Source of the DNA: Mangifera indica
Lineage: Eukaryota > Streptophyta > Magnoliopsida > Sapindales > Anacardiaceae
DNA length: 64,000 bases
NCBI RefSeq assembly: GCF_011075055.1
Contig: NC_058153.1
Location: 7,254,001-7,318,000, forward strand
Direction: 5' to 3'
Part shown: positions 48,411-59,898 of the stretch, in pieces
Layout: every line of letters begins with the position of its first letter
Position numbering within the stretch: the first letter of the stretch is position 1
Position numbers and translations under genes: made by a program
Notes under the pieces: model-generated
Databases searched by the model: none
Seen by the model: the letters and a program-made list of their open reading frames with translations, nothing else
Told to the model about the DNA's origin: nothing

Positions 48411-50745
48411 AGTTAGGTTTTATAGGACTAGAACACGTCTAAATTTCTAACTGAAGGAGTTTTACAATCATTTGACTTCTAGTTATATGAAGAATGTGAA
48501 TCGTGTCTATTAGGTAAGATAGCCAAAACACCATTCATTAGACACAATAAAAGACGACTAAATTTTTAGAAATCATACATAACAATGTGTGTATGCCTAT
48601 GATGAGTTTTACATATCTACCCTTGTCATTTTGGGCTCTGTCTTAGAAATAGTCACTTACACATTAAACTATGTCCTATTCAAGTCTATGGACAAAACTC
48701 CATATAAGTTATAGATTGGGTGAACCCAATCTAAAATACTTGAGGATTATGAAACTTATATCAAAAAATTGACTTTGAACAAGCTAAGTATCAAATTTAA
48801 GTAGTGTATCTTTGTAAGGGCATTTGAAGGAAACTAAGAGATATTATTTCTTCTACCCGAAAGAGTGAAAAATATTTGCTGCTCAAACCGGTATTTTTTT
48901 GAGAAAAAATTCATTCTCAAAGGAATTAGTGGGAGAGAGGTAAAACTTGGAAGAGGTTTTGGTATCACAAGATACCATAAATATTGAATAAGATGATGTG
49001 CCATTACCGATGGTTGACCATAATGAGAAGGCCACTCCACCTTAGGCGAAATCAAGTAAACCAACTCAATACACACAAGAGCTACGTAGGTCGAGTTGAG
49101 TATACCATGAGCTAAAGAAGTTCAATTTTCTTCTGACTTAACATAGTGACGTACTGGTCATCCATGACAACGGGCCCATTACCCACATTGATATTATTTT
49201 GAGTCTAAACTATAACAAATGGCTTGAAGTCATGACATATAAGATAGACTCTACGTACCAGAACCAAATATGGACTCTAGTGGATACACTTGAAAGTGTA
49301 AAATCCATAAGATGAAAATAGGTTTTCAAAAAGAAAATCAACATGGAAGGTAATGCGCATACCTACAAAGCACGACCAGTTATTAAAGGTTTCACTCAGA
49401 AGCATGATATTCACTGTAATGAAACATTTTCATTAGTTGTGATGCTTAAGTTTATCAAGATTATACTTACTATAGTTGCATACCATGACTATGAAATATG
49501 ATAGTTGAATGTCAAAACTATCTTTTTAAATAGTAACCTTGTAGAGGATGTGTATATGGCACAACCAAATGGTTTTGTTCTTGATAAACAAGCAAATAAG
49601 GCATGTAAGCTTTAAAATTCCATATATGGACTAAAGTAGGCTTGAAGGAGCTAGACCAATTATTTTGATCAAATATATGTTAGTTCAACTTTATCAAAAA
49701 TGAAGATGAACCATGCATGTATAAAAAGGTCAATAGGAGTATTACTGCATTTCTTATATTGTATGTTAATAACGTATTGATTATTGGAGATGATGTACCA
49801 AGCTTGCAATCAGTAAAGACTTGATTATTCAAGTGTTTCTCTATGAAATACTTAGGAGAAACAACCTATATCCTTGGTATTAAGATATACCATGATAGAT
49901 CGCATAGGTTGCTTGGCTTAAGTCAAAACATATACATAAACAAGATGTTGACTATATTCAATATGAAAGAGTCCAAAAAAGGATTCTTGCCCATGGCCTA
50001 TGGTGTATATCTTTTGAAAGAGATGTGTTCTATAACACAATATGAGAAGGACAAAATGAATCAAATCCCATATGCATCCACTATAAGATCTATCATGTAT
50101 GTCATACTATGTACAAGGTTACATTGAGCGTTTGTAGCAAATATCAATATGATTTAGGTGAAAGACAATGGAAAGTTGTCAAGAATATCCTCAAATACCT
50201 ATGAAGAACTAAAAATACCATTATGATTTATGGAAAAAAGTTAAGCCCATTGAATGAGGATAAAGTGATGCTAGTTTTTAGGCTAACTGAGTTGACTTTA
50301 AATCCCAGTTGGAATTTATGTTTTATTTGAATGGTGGTACAATTAGCTAGAAAACCTTCAAGTAAAGTATAATGGTTGATTATATAATGGAGTCTAAGTA
50401 CAATACCTTATTTGAAGAGACAAAATAAGCTATTTTGATCAAGAGGTTCATCTCAGAACTTGGAATGGTTCCTAGCATTGTCAAGTCAATCGAGCTTTAT
50501 TATGACAACAATGGAGTTATTGCCCAGACAAAAAAAGTAAGGTCTCACCAAAAGTCTAAACACAGACTTAGATGATCACCTAATTTGAGAGATCATTCAT
50601 TGTAAAGATATACTAATTATGAGGGTTAATATAGATGGCAATTTGGTAAACAGCCACTGACCAAACCTTTATTATAGCAGAAAAATGATGGACAAGTAGT
50701 CGTATATGGTATTAGACATATGAAAGATTGGTTATAGTACAAATG
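48411..50745 (+). pseudogene. Copia pol remnant (pre-integrase, RT, RNase H)
   Basis: A pre-integrase stretch near 48411-48540 is followed by a jump that loses most of integrase. Reverse transcriptase motifs run 49220-49850: KWLEVMTYKIDS, ARPVIKGFTQKHDIHCNETFS, a NVKTIFLNSNLVEDVYMAQP string around 49505-49570, and the NSIYGLK block. The open piece 49843-50127 reads MKYLGETTYILGIKIY, then LGLSQNIYI, GFLPMAYG and MNQIPYAS, matching the copia region after the YVDD site. RNase H traces continue to about 50650. A purine-rich GAGAGATTG string precedes the LTR-like TGTTAAGGCACTGTC at 50748. Stops are dense throughout. Confidence 0.8.
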
Positions 50746-50747
50746 AG

Positions 50748-51690
50748 AGATTGTTAAGGCACTGTCTTAGAGCTAATCAATTTATATATTAGTATTTGTG
50801 TAACTTGTTTATTTATTAACAAACATTCCTTATTATTCATGTATATCAATGTTTTACATAATATGTTTGTAAAAATAATATGTCCTCATAATGGTGGAAT
50901 CATGGCAAAACGACTAGATGATTGATTGTAGAAACCCTATGACACATTAGATGGTTATTCTAAAAATGTTCGTAATCCTGATATCACTATAATCAAGGGA
51001 CAACTAATAGTGATAAAAATATCATAGTGTGAGTAGCCTCATTGAAAGGTAGTGATAATTCTCATATATCGAAGCTGTTAGTTGACAACTTGGTATAATA
51101 TATGAGTGTGCATTGTAAACATGTTCATAGGATAAACCCCAAAAGAGGATTTCTAGAGGGATGGTTACTCCTATGTTTATAAGAATAAATCCTCTAAGTC
51201 ACGAGTACATGTAGTCCTTAGACTTAGGATCATCAAACTGTCTTATATAAGAATTGGTGTGGTTTGACACTATCCAATGTACCATCGTAACTATAAAGGT
51301 GGTGACCAAGTATATCAAGATCTATATGGAGGCTATGGTGAATCAATAGAGGATTTGTCACTCACCGAGTACGAGAAGTGATATCTCATATATGAATATT
51401 GAAAGATATCATAATATGATTAAGTTGTAGTCTCAGTCCAAGTTGTTCAATTATTGTTGTGTATCAATTAATATCAAGAAGTCACTAAGATAAGCACACA
51501 TATGTTTCTCAACCTTAAGAGATATTGATTAATGAAAAGATCAAATTATATACAATTGTATAGTTGATAAAGTTTAGAGTAGTTCATTGACCCTCTATCA
51601 GCCAAGTGACATAAACAATTGGTCATGATAAGTAAAGAGGAATGGTTGTACACACGATTTATACATGACTATTAATGGAGTTCTCTATTT
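50748..51690 (+). mobile_element. 3' LTR following the copia remnant
   Basis: Begins TGTTAAGGCACTGTCTTAGA right after the tract ATGAGAGAT, the usual place of a copia 3' LTR. It resembles the minus-strand LTR start at 53664 (TGTTAGGTAAGTGTCTTAGA). The right boundary is not defined; LTR-like sequence may run to about 52100. Confidence 0.6.
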
Positions 51691-52517
51691 ATATGAACAT
51701 AATTTTAGAATTCAGAAGCCTCTTTTGCAAACTCTAACCATCAAGAACAACTCTTAATACATAAATACTTTATTCACAAAGTCATAGCAGCCTTTAGTGA
51801 ATAGTTTTAGCCTCTTCAAGTCTATGCTTCACATGAATGCCAAGGCGCTACCTTCTTATGGGTTGAATAACAATTTTATAGCCACGTAAAGATCTAGAGG
51901 AGTCATCCAAAGCAGGTGTTGGTTTCTAAAGACCTTATTGATGTTTATTACATGCTCATGAAATTGTTCACTAAAACATGATCCTAGGTGAGGCTTTTGG
52001 GTATCTCTCTATTGTTTTTTGTTATATATTCTAGTGCCTTGCTAGTATTTGTGTTTAATCTTTGTATAGGCATTTGTAAAGGCATTTACATTTAAAATTT
52101 TATGTATTCAAACTTTGTAGGACAAAATCTCAAATAAACTATTGTAGCGAGCATAATCCTAGATCAACTAGTGCACTTAGGAAAAATTTTGAAAAACTAT
52201 TGAAAAGATGAGATTTGTTATGAGTGAAACTTCAAACGGGTTGCTAGGAGAAATTTATGTAAGAGGTTTGGAAGAGAAAACTTTAAACCATTACAAATCT
52301 TGGGCACTTTACCTTCCTCTTTATTTTGTGCATAATATTTGCATTGTGTTACTCTTGATTAATTGCTTTTTTAAATATTTTAATTTGCCTTAAGCTTTTA
52401 AATAATTGTATTCACGCCTTTTAGGATTCTTAGCCATTAGGGTGTTTTCAAAAACCTACATAATAAATTGAACATTTGCAGAAAGATATCTGTAATCATG
52501 GCTCTAATACCACTATA
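51691..52517. other. Unassigned DNA between facing LTRs
   Basis: No gene is supported; the 61-codon frame at 52208-52393 has no recognised domain. Near 52497-52516 the minus strand reads TGGTATTAGAGCCATG, an initiator-Met tRNA primer-binding site belonging to the LTR at 52518-53664. Confidence 0.45.
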
Positions 52518-53664
52518 GGAAATAATGGCACAAAGATTCACAATGCACAGTCAAATTTACGATTAAAATTATATAAAACAATAATCAAAACACCATAATT
52601 CCCACGAGGATACATTTAATAGATATGTAATCACAACATGCTATTATATACAACTATGTGTGTATTAAAAAGTCTTACCTACGTAGGCAAGTCCTTGGTA
52701 GCTGCATGAAGCACAAACTCAAAAAGGCTCTAATGTGCACAAGAAGTCTGTTAAGATGTTTATGAATGGGTAGGTGTTTAGAGTGCACATGTGTGTTGTA
52801 TGTGTATAGGGTGAAATGTTGTGAAACTGTGAAATCACATGTTTTTATATAAATACCATGCATGACCATTAATAGTGATCCATGGTCATACACCTAATGT
52901 TTATCTTATCTATAAAATCTATGACTGTTTAAATTTTTAGATGAATTAGCACCAACTCAATCAATTCTATTGTGACCATAGATTAACGTGGTCATCGTAT
53001 CTATTAATAGGTTTATTAGAGATATCAACTACTGTGTCTAGAAGAGACAAATTTTCTGTTGATCCTAGTCTTCATACATATCTTGATATAGTCTATCACC
53101 ACCTTTTTGTCAATTCCCTTTCAAGGATTACGTTGGGTTGTTGTTAAACCATGTCGATCTTTGTATAAGATAGTCTAACGACCTTAAGTTGAACAATCAT
53201 ATATACCACAATTTCTATAAGGATATATTATATAGAAACTAAAACAACCATTTATATGGAATCTTCTTGGTGGGTTCGTTTAGTGAACACGTTTATAACA
53301 TACACTCATATATTGCAGTATGTTGTTTACAAAAAACTTTGACATGTGAGATCTATTACCATCTTTTGATATAATTGTTTAACACTACGATAGTTCTTAT
53401 TATTTTACATGTGTCTTTGGTAAGACAATATCATAACTATGGACGTTTCTAGATCAATCACTTTATATGAACATAGAGTCCTTATATCAGTTGACGCATA
53501 CTATTATCCTCATCATTGTTTAACTATTTTATTGATATTTATCTACTTCATTCTCAAGATTTACAATAAAGAACGTCAATTTTATTAATTCAAAATTATG
53601 ATTACAACTTGTTATATATAGGTGACAAATGGTTCTAAGACACTTACCTAACACTATTTTTTCC
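52518..53664 (-). mobile_element. Minus-strand copia-type LTR with adjacent primer-binding site
   Basis: On the minus strand it starts TGTTAGGTAAGTGTCTTAGA at 53664 and ends near 52518, next to TGGTATTAGAGCC. 52525-52945 is shared with 36990-37460. An internal region would lie at lower coordinates, but the pol remnant there is on the opposite strand, so this LTR has lost its own body or been rearranged. Confidence 0.55.
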
Positions 53665-54590
53665 CTCTCCATTTGTTAGGTCAATTCTAGTTGAGAGCTT
53701 TGTGTTGGGTGGTCGAATTTTGTTAGGCGAGAGCTGAAATTGAGAAAGTTGAGGAAATGGAAAATTGAAAACCCTAAGGCCTAAACTTGTTTTGTAAAAA
53801 TAAAAATGAATGTTTATCTAAAATTAATTGTGGCACCGGCGACCTTCCTGCAAAAAATGAGTACTTATACGTTTTCGGTTCCAAACAGAGTACAAATCTA
53901 AATTAAATTTTATAACCTATGCCCATTTCTTTTTGGATACCCGTAACGAGTCTGCCAGTTCTCCTAGACTAGGTGTAGGAGTTACAATTGTGATTCCATT
54001 TATAAAATTATTTACAATGATCAAGAATTATCTTTCAAATTAATGAACTATTTCTACGTGTTATGCTAGGGATAAGCTATTGTATACGAGGGAGGACAAC
54101 GTCCAAGAGACAAGAAAGAGAGTTAAGTTTTTCTGAATTATCTTTTTATGCCCGTCTATTAATTTTGCAAGAGTATCTATAAAGTAATGACATAAATTCT
54201 ACTTTTCGTAAAAGTATGCCTTTAATAAATTTATCTTTTTTTCCAATCACAACCAAGAAACGGAATGTGCAATTCGTTAGTAATATATTTACTATCTATT
54301 ATTTTTGCAAAACATAAGAAAAAAAAATGAGTAATAAAAAATCTGAAGATAAACTCCAACTTAAAGTCTGGTAATAATATATGCTTAATATATGACTATA
54401 ATTTTATGATTCCACTCGACTTGCATAGTCTTAATTAGGTTCTAGAAAAAAAATATAAAAACCATGGAATATTTGAACATTTAAAAGAATTAGCAATTAA
54501 AAAGAAAAAACAACCAATTTGCCCACACACACAGATGCCATCACATAGGTCAAAACCTCACCTTATTTCTTTGTCTTGAGAAAGAAGCAA
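53665..54590. other. Intergenic DNA upstream of the second MIR169 locus
   Basis: No gene or clear repeat. Similarity to the region upstream of the first hairpin begins near 54600. Confidence 0.45.
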
Positions 54591-54800
54591 TTGTGAGAAC
54601 AAATTCCCATTGATAATCCACTCTGCCTCAAATAATTTTAAGTACATATATCGGGTGAATTGTTGACCCTCAACTTCATGTATTGGATGAGAACAGAATC
54701 CTGAGAGCAAGTTGTACACTAACATCTTTCAGAGGGAATGTTATTCAAGATCACTACGAATTTATGAGATGTACTATCCTAAACCTTAAAAATCTAGGCC

Positions 54801-54808
54801 TATAAATA
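54801..54808 (+). promoter_or_regulatory. TATA box of MIR169-type locus 2
   Basis: TATAAATA in GGCCTATAAATAGGC, about 62 bp before the hairpin base. It matches the position and context of 30459-30466. Shared GAGAGCAAGTTGT lies about 95 bp upstream in both. Confidence 0.75.
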
Positions 54809-54869
54809 GGCTTACATTGTGTAGTCATTATATCATGAGAAGTGAAAGAAATGTATAACTTGTCAAAGT

Positions 54870-55022
54870 ATCTTGTATGAAGAGATAGAGAGATGATTAG
54901 AGCCGGGAATGACTTGCCGCTCTGTGGCATTTGGTTCAGGCTAGCTAGCTGGATATACGGATCTAATGACTCGCGGTCAGCAAGTCATCCCCGGTTCAGT
55001 TAGCTCTTCATCTTTTCATTTG
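54870..55022 (+). ncRNA. MIR169: MIR169-type microRNA precursor, copy 2
   Basis: The 5' arm 54900-54920 begins GAGCCGGGAATGACTTGCCG and ends in C. The 3' arm AGCAAGTCATCCCCGGTTCA (54979 onward) pairs with it and resembles miR169*. The lower stem TATGAAGAGATAGAGAG is shared with copy 1. The loop is longer than in copy 1 (about 58 bases against 23). Relative to copy 1 the candidate mature RNA differs at position 6 (A to G) and 21. Same strand as copy 1, 24.3 kb away. The 75-codon frame over it (54966-55193) is incidental. Family role: NF-YA mRNA cleavage; the altered bases leave the true targets open. Confidence 0.8.
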
Positions 55023-55493
55023 AGGTATTATGACTCTACACAACCGCATGAGATGAGCCTGATGGCTATATCGTATGATATAATTGTTCTATTATCTAAC
55101 AAATATTATGGGATGCAGGTGAGTGGGTGGTCCAATGAATTACTTAGGTTTATCAGTTTAGGTAGCTTTATCACCTTTCCTGTTCTTTTCTAACACGTAG
55201 AGCCTCCATTGATTTATTCCAGCTTTATATATATATATCTTCACCGGCATTATTGACTATCGTCATAAAACAGACCAAGTTTTGTGGTCTTAAACGTAAG
55301 TGCAATTCTCTGGTATTTGCATTTTGAACATACATTAACATATGTATGGAACCGACGAATTATATATAAGATTATATGAAAAGAAGTGTTGAAAGAATCA
55401 TTAAACAAAAGAGAAAATTTCTCTAAATCAAAGATTTTCTAACCGGGAAGACTCCTGGTATAAGAGAACACAATTTGCCAATACAATAAAACT
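55023..55493. other. Downstream region of MIR169 copy 2
   Basis: No gene recognised. May include the 3' part of the primary microRNA transcript. Confidence 0.4.
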
Positions 55494-55632
55494 ATCAATA
55501 TAATTTTTATACCTAAATAATGATATATTATCATATGATTAAATTTTATTTTTAATTATTTAATTATATAATAATACATTTTTATCTATGGATAAAATTT
55601 TACATAAAAATTATATATATAATATTATTTTT
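55494..55632. mobile_element. Palindromic MITE copy, diverged
   Basis: Starts CAATAAAACTATCAATATAA and has ATATTATCATATGATTAAAT and ATTTAATTATATAATAATAC around the centre. Family of 16243-16410; the right arm has decayed. Confidence 0.5.
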
Positions 55633-56131
55633 TTTCAATATTAAGAAATTGATGGGGAAATCTTATTATCTAATGTAAGACTTAATAATTAATCTTTCGA
55701 AATTTACGATTAATTTCGCGTGAATTGCACTTTTTAAAGCCCTGCAAGTGTAAGATTAGAATTTGTTGATCACTTGTGCAAATCTTCTGCCGACATATTA
55801 AATAATGTTGGACCTTGGTTTGCCACTTTCCGAGAATTAATAAACCCTCACTTAGAATTCCATGTGTAGAATTAAGTTTTGTGGGTAGTATTATATTGTT
55901 TTAAAAAAAAAACACTGTCTAACAAGTTCTAACTCCTATGAGAAACACTATAAAATTATAAATTAAATCATTCTGGCCAGAAGGGATTTACGGGTGAGGA
56001 AGGTAAGAAACAGTGCTATTTTGTCTTTCGTTGCCATGAATTTGCTTTCCGACTAAAATCCATCAGACATTTCATAGATAACATCAATGATGAAATATTA
56101 ATATATAATTAAATGATTTTAAATAAAAAAT
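55633..56131. other. Intergenic DNA, no gene seen
   Basis: AT-rich, with a poly-A run near 55900. No domain or repeat recognised. Confidence 0.35.
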
Positions 56132-56300
56132 AAAATAAAAATAATTATATATTTTTTTATATAATTTAATTATATAAATAATGTATTATCATATAATTGG
56201 GTGTTATATTATTTTTAATTCAAAATTATCTAATTATATTATGACACATAATCTATATACTCAAATTATATACTAAAAATATATACTCATAATTTTATTT
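56132..56300. mobile_element. Palindromic MITE copy, diverged
   Basis: Centre ATTTTTAATTCAAAATTATC, flanked by TGTATTATCATATAATTG and the opposed TAATTATATTATGACACA. The end is ATACTCATAATTTTATTT. Same family as 16243-16410. Confidence 0.5.
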
Positions 56301-56452
56301 ATAAAATAATATTAAATCATATAATAATACAATATTATTGATACCAAAATTAATATTTATTATAAAAGCACATGAAATTACTTTTTATTTCGTAAGCTAA
56401 GAACCTCCCTAATATTATTAAAATACTGTATAAAAGTATCGAAAATTCTTTT

Positions 56453-56942
56453 GGTGTGTATTTGGTTTGAATAATTTTTTATTACCAAAAATAAAATATT
56501 ATTAAGAAGATAGATTACCTAGATAATTACTGAGTATAAATAATTATTGTGTTTGATAAAAAAATAGTAAGTATAAATAATTATTTTGTTTGGTTAGATA
56601 TAAAAGAATCCCAAGATATTTTTTTACTTAAATGTCTATAAATATAATTATTATAAAATATTTTTCATGTTACTTATTATATTATTTGAAAATAAAGATA
56701 TTTTTGTCATAAAAAATTAATAAGTAAAAATAGAATAGTAAAAAAATCAAAATTATATTAATAATCTTTAAATACTTATAATGGAATTGATAATAAAATT
56801 AACACTTATATTACTTGCTATATCATTATTAGTAATAAAAATTATCATAATATTTTTTTATTTATCAATTAAATAAAATACTCTTAGTAATAAAAGACGA
56901 GTCATTAAGGTAATCTATCATTAATATCAACCAAACAACACC
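56453..56942. mobile_element. Non-autonomous DNA element with GGTGT termini (490 bp)
   Basis: Left end GGTGTGTATTTGGTTTGAAT; right-end reverse complement GGTGTTGTTTGGTTGATATT. The AT-rich interior has two copies of AGTATAAATAATTATT. This is the structure of a MITE; the superfamily is unclear (PIF/Harbinger or hAT possible) because no exact target duplication is visible. Confidence 0.6.
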
Positions 56943-57533
56943 TTAATGTAAATTTTTTTAATAAAATAGGTGTTTCTGTTATTAATCAAATCCGTCAGGT
57001 GGTCTGAGATTGGACTAATTCTTAGCCATACCAATAAGGTTTCAATTCAGATATTGGAAGCGTGAAGAGTCACAATATTGCTAATCTCTCGTAATTGACA
57101 ATAAATAATACTACACTTCTCAAATTTCGTATCATAAATAACAAGTTGTCTCATATGGCATTGACATATCATAATCATTAGAGATGAGAAGTTGAAGTTA
57201 TCACTTGGAAAGTTCAGTAGTATTATTGACAATATCATAAAATCAATACATGCATGTTATAAAGATATTAGGATAAAACTTTATAAACAGCTCTATATAA
57301 ATACGTTAAATTGTGGTAGAATTAATTATATGGTATACTATCGTATTCTAGATTTTCCTCATATAAAAAAGCCATAATAAAGTGAAAAAAAAAATCATAA
57401 ATACAGCACCATCAGCTTTATTATATCAAAAAAGTTAACTAAAGCATGATATTTACGTAATTAAAAGTCAAAAGTTTAAAAACAGGCTTTCGTAACAATT
57501 GTACATGCAGTTACTCTCTAAAACACATATAAG
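56943..57533. other. Intergenic DNA, no gene seen
   Basis: Short frames only. No repeat recognised. Confidence 0.35.
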
Positions 57534-58082
57534 TAGAGACAACAATTTTAATCCGAATTTAGAATTCTGGGCCTGTCCCTACCCTAACAGAGAGGGAAAT
57601 CTCTAATAAAAATAGAGATGGGGATAAGGACGGAGACGAAAAATATCTCGACAAGCAAGGACGAGAATACTTATGTCCTCTCCCCAACCCACCCCACCTC
57701 TTTATATTAACATATTTGATTAAAATACTAACATTTTTTTATATTTTTAAATTATTTATAATTTCAAATTTATTTATATTTTTTGTTATGCATATATTGT
57801 TTGTGACATTTGAAATAGTTTTAGTTAATTTTGTCGTTTAATATATTTATATTATGTTTAAAAGTTACGAGAAGATGATTTTTTATCGTGGGTAAGGGAA
57901 TGGGAAAGGTATTTTTCCAAGCAGATAAGAGATAGGAGGAGGATTTTTTTTCCATGAATAAGGGATGAAGAATTTTTGTCATCCTTGTAACAGAGATAGA
58001 GTGGGGACAACGATTGATATACTTTGCAAAGATGAGGATGGGAATAGGGTATTCAGCCCCACCCTCTCTGTTGTCATCCCTA
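57534..58082. mobile_element. Non-autonomous hAT-like element (549 bp)
   Basis: Left end TAGAGACAACA; right-end reverse complement TAGGGATGACAACAGAGAGG. The subterminal GGGGATGGGGATAAGG and CCCCACC-like strings are characteristic of many plant hAT elements. Flanks CATATAAG (57526-57533) and CATATATG (58083-58090) look like a diverged 8-bp target duplication. The frames at 57821-58165 and 57965-58159 are incidental. Confidence 0.65.
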
Positions 58083-58667
58083 CATATATGACTTTTCAAG
58101 TGTATATTATCCAACAACGGCATGGAAAAGAAATGTATTATTCCTATATATCTAGCTAGATGCAAACAAATCTATGGAAAGGCATCGCTGTTTTTAAAAA
58201 TTGCCGGGGGATCTCCTGAGAGAACCTATCCAAAATCTATGAAGAGAACAAGTGGTGGACAAAATCTTATCAAGATCAATCAATTTTTAGCAAGGCGAAT
58301 ATTACAAGTTTTCAAAGCTTGGTGTCTTCAAGTATCACGAGCAAAAGCACTCGGTTAGTCAAATCTAAGCTATTCAAAGCAGTTGGAATTAATCCAAAAG
58401 GAATAGTCTACTTATGGAAAGAAGCAAGCAATTGACATATACATAAAAGTTTAATACTTGGAGGGGAAGGATGCACCACACCCTTTATAGAGGCACTTAC
58501 TATTACATGATTTGGGCTAGTGAATTTAATTAAAGTAATCATTTTTCAATCAGTCTATATATTTTTAACCATTGTTTAATCAATTTATACAGGTATAGTA
58601 AAGACCTCGACTTAATAGACGTTTTACCATTATTTCTAATTTTAAGAACTCTAAACTACCTGACTAA
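58083..58667. other. Intergenic DNA, no confirmed gene
   Basis: 58180-58380 has a less AT-rich stretch with a 78-codon frame (58122-58358) that I do not recognise. It has no intron signals or family motif, so no gene is called. Confidence 0.35.
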
Positions 58668-59158
58668 TACTACAAAAAAGAAAAAATTGACATTAGCGAA
58701 AGAAAAATAAAGAGCAAACAAAATAAATATCCGGTCATTATAAGTATTATTTTTATAACTTTAGTGACTAATTAAAAATAAATAAATTTATGACTTTAAC
58801 GAGAAAAAAAATAGTTGTCAAATGTCAATTTACCATCGTTAAAATTTTTAACGATGGAAAAAATTTTATCATCGCATATTGTTACAATTTCTCTCATTAA
58901 AAATACTTTGTGGTTTTTACTTTTAACAAGAGAACCAGTAACGATAGACAATGACAATATTTTTTCCATTGTTTAAATTTTTTAACAACAAAAAATATAT
59001 TTTTAATAACTATTTTTTCCTCATTAAAATTGTAAATTTATTTATTTTTAACTAGTTTGAAAATTGGTCGTTAAAATCATAAAAATAACGTTTATAACGA
59101 TCGGATTTTTATCTACTCTTATTTTCCTTTCGTTAATGCTAGCTCTTTTTTGGTAGTG
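58668..59158. mobile_element. Foldback element with CACTA-like termini (491 bp)
   Basis: Left end TACTACAAAAAAGAAAAAAT; right-end reverse complement CACTACCAAAAAAGAGCTAG. Complementarity continues inward over about 130 bp (GAAAGAAAAATAAAGAG; TCATTATAAGTATTATTTTT against CGTTATAAACGTTATTTTTA). Inside are ATCGTTAAAATTTTTAACGAT palindromes. CACTACAAAAAA is the signature of CACTA/En-Spm ends. The flanking 3-mers TAA and TTA do not match exactly. Confidence 0.7.
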
Positions 59159-59898
59159 TTATTTTCATCCACAACCTCATCTTAAAATCACTTAAAATCA
59201 ATAAGTTGTTAAATCAAAATTACTTAATCCAAGAAAGCAACGTTTTATTATATTGTTTGTTATTTTGTTTGAAAATTTGAAATTGAAAATTGACGATTTC
59301 ATTATGTAGTGATAGAATCCTACTTTGTTAATTTGCAAATTAATGTTATTTTTCTTGTTGTTTTGTATTTAATTAAGTTATATGAATGTTCATTTATATC
59401 AAATTTGCATTAGAATGAAAGAATGTTTGGATTTTGAGATAGAATTAGTGAAAAACCGATCAAAGAAGAATTGTTTTATTATTCTGGAAACAATAAGCAA
59501 GTAGGTGCGTAGGCAAAATATTTTAAAAATTCAAATTTGTATTCGGTTTGGGTTTATTTTGAAATATGTAAGAATCTAGGGAGATTTTCTGTTAATTTAG
59601 AACTATAAGTTTAATCATATGAAGGATAGTGGATATCTGGAGATGCTTTGTTACCCTGAATGTTGCTTTGACTAAGTGTGCTCCTCAAATCATAGAAATT
59701 TTTTTATTTTTGAAAATGGTTGAAGTAGTATTTATGGTTGGGTATTGAGGTCAATAGATATACTGAAGATGACAATATGAGTAGATAACATGGACCATAT
59801 AGAAAAGGTGATTTTTATAGAAATCAAAGAATGATGATAACTGAACAAGACTACTTAGGAAGGATTAGTTAAGTTGATTTTTCTTCGATCAATAACAT
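59159..59898. other. Intergenic DNA, no gene seen
   Basis: ATAACATGGACCATATAGAA at 59784 recurs at 59892, just at the edge of the foldback. Otherwise unassigned. Confidence 0.35.

Noticed and set aside
52686..52706. Minus strand reads like miR169 (CAGCTACCAAGGACTTGCCT)
   Set aside because: It lacks the central ATG part, has no complementary arm nearby, and lies inside an LTR copy whose 37-kb partner does not keep the string.
54966..55193. 75-codon + frame downstream of the second TATA box
   Set aside because: It overlaps the star arm of the hairpin and has no domain; the copy at 30.6 kb does not keep the frame.
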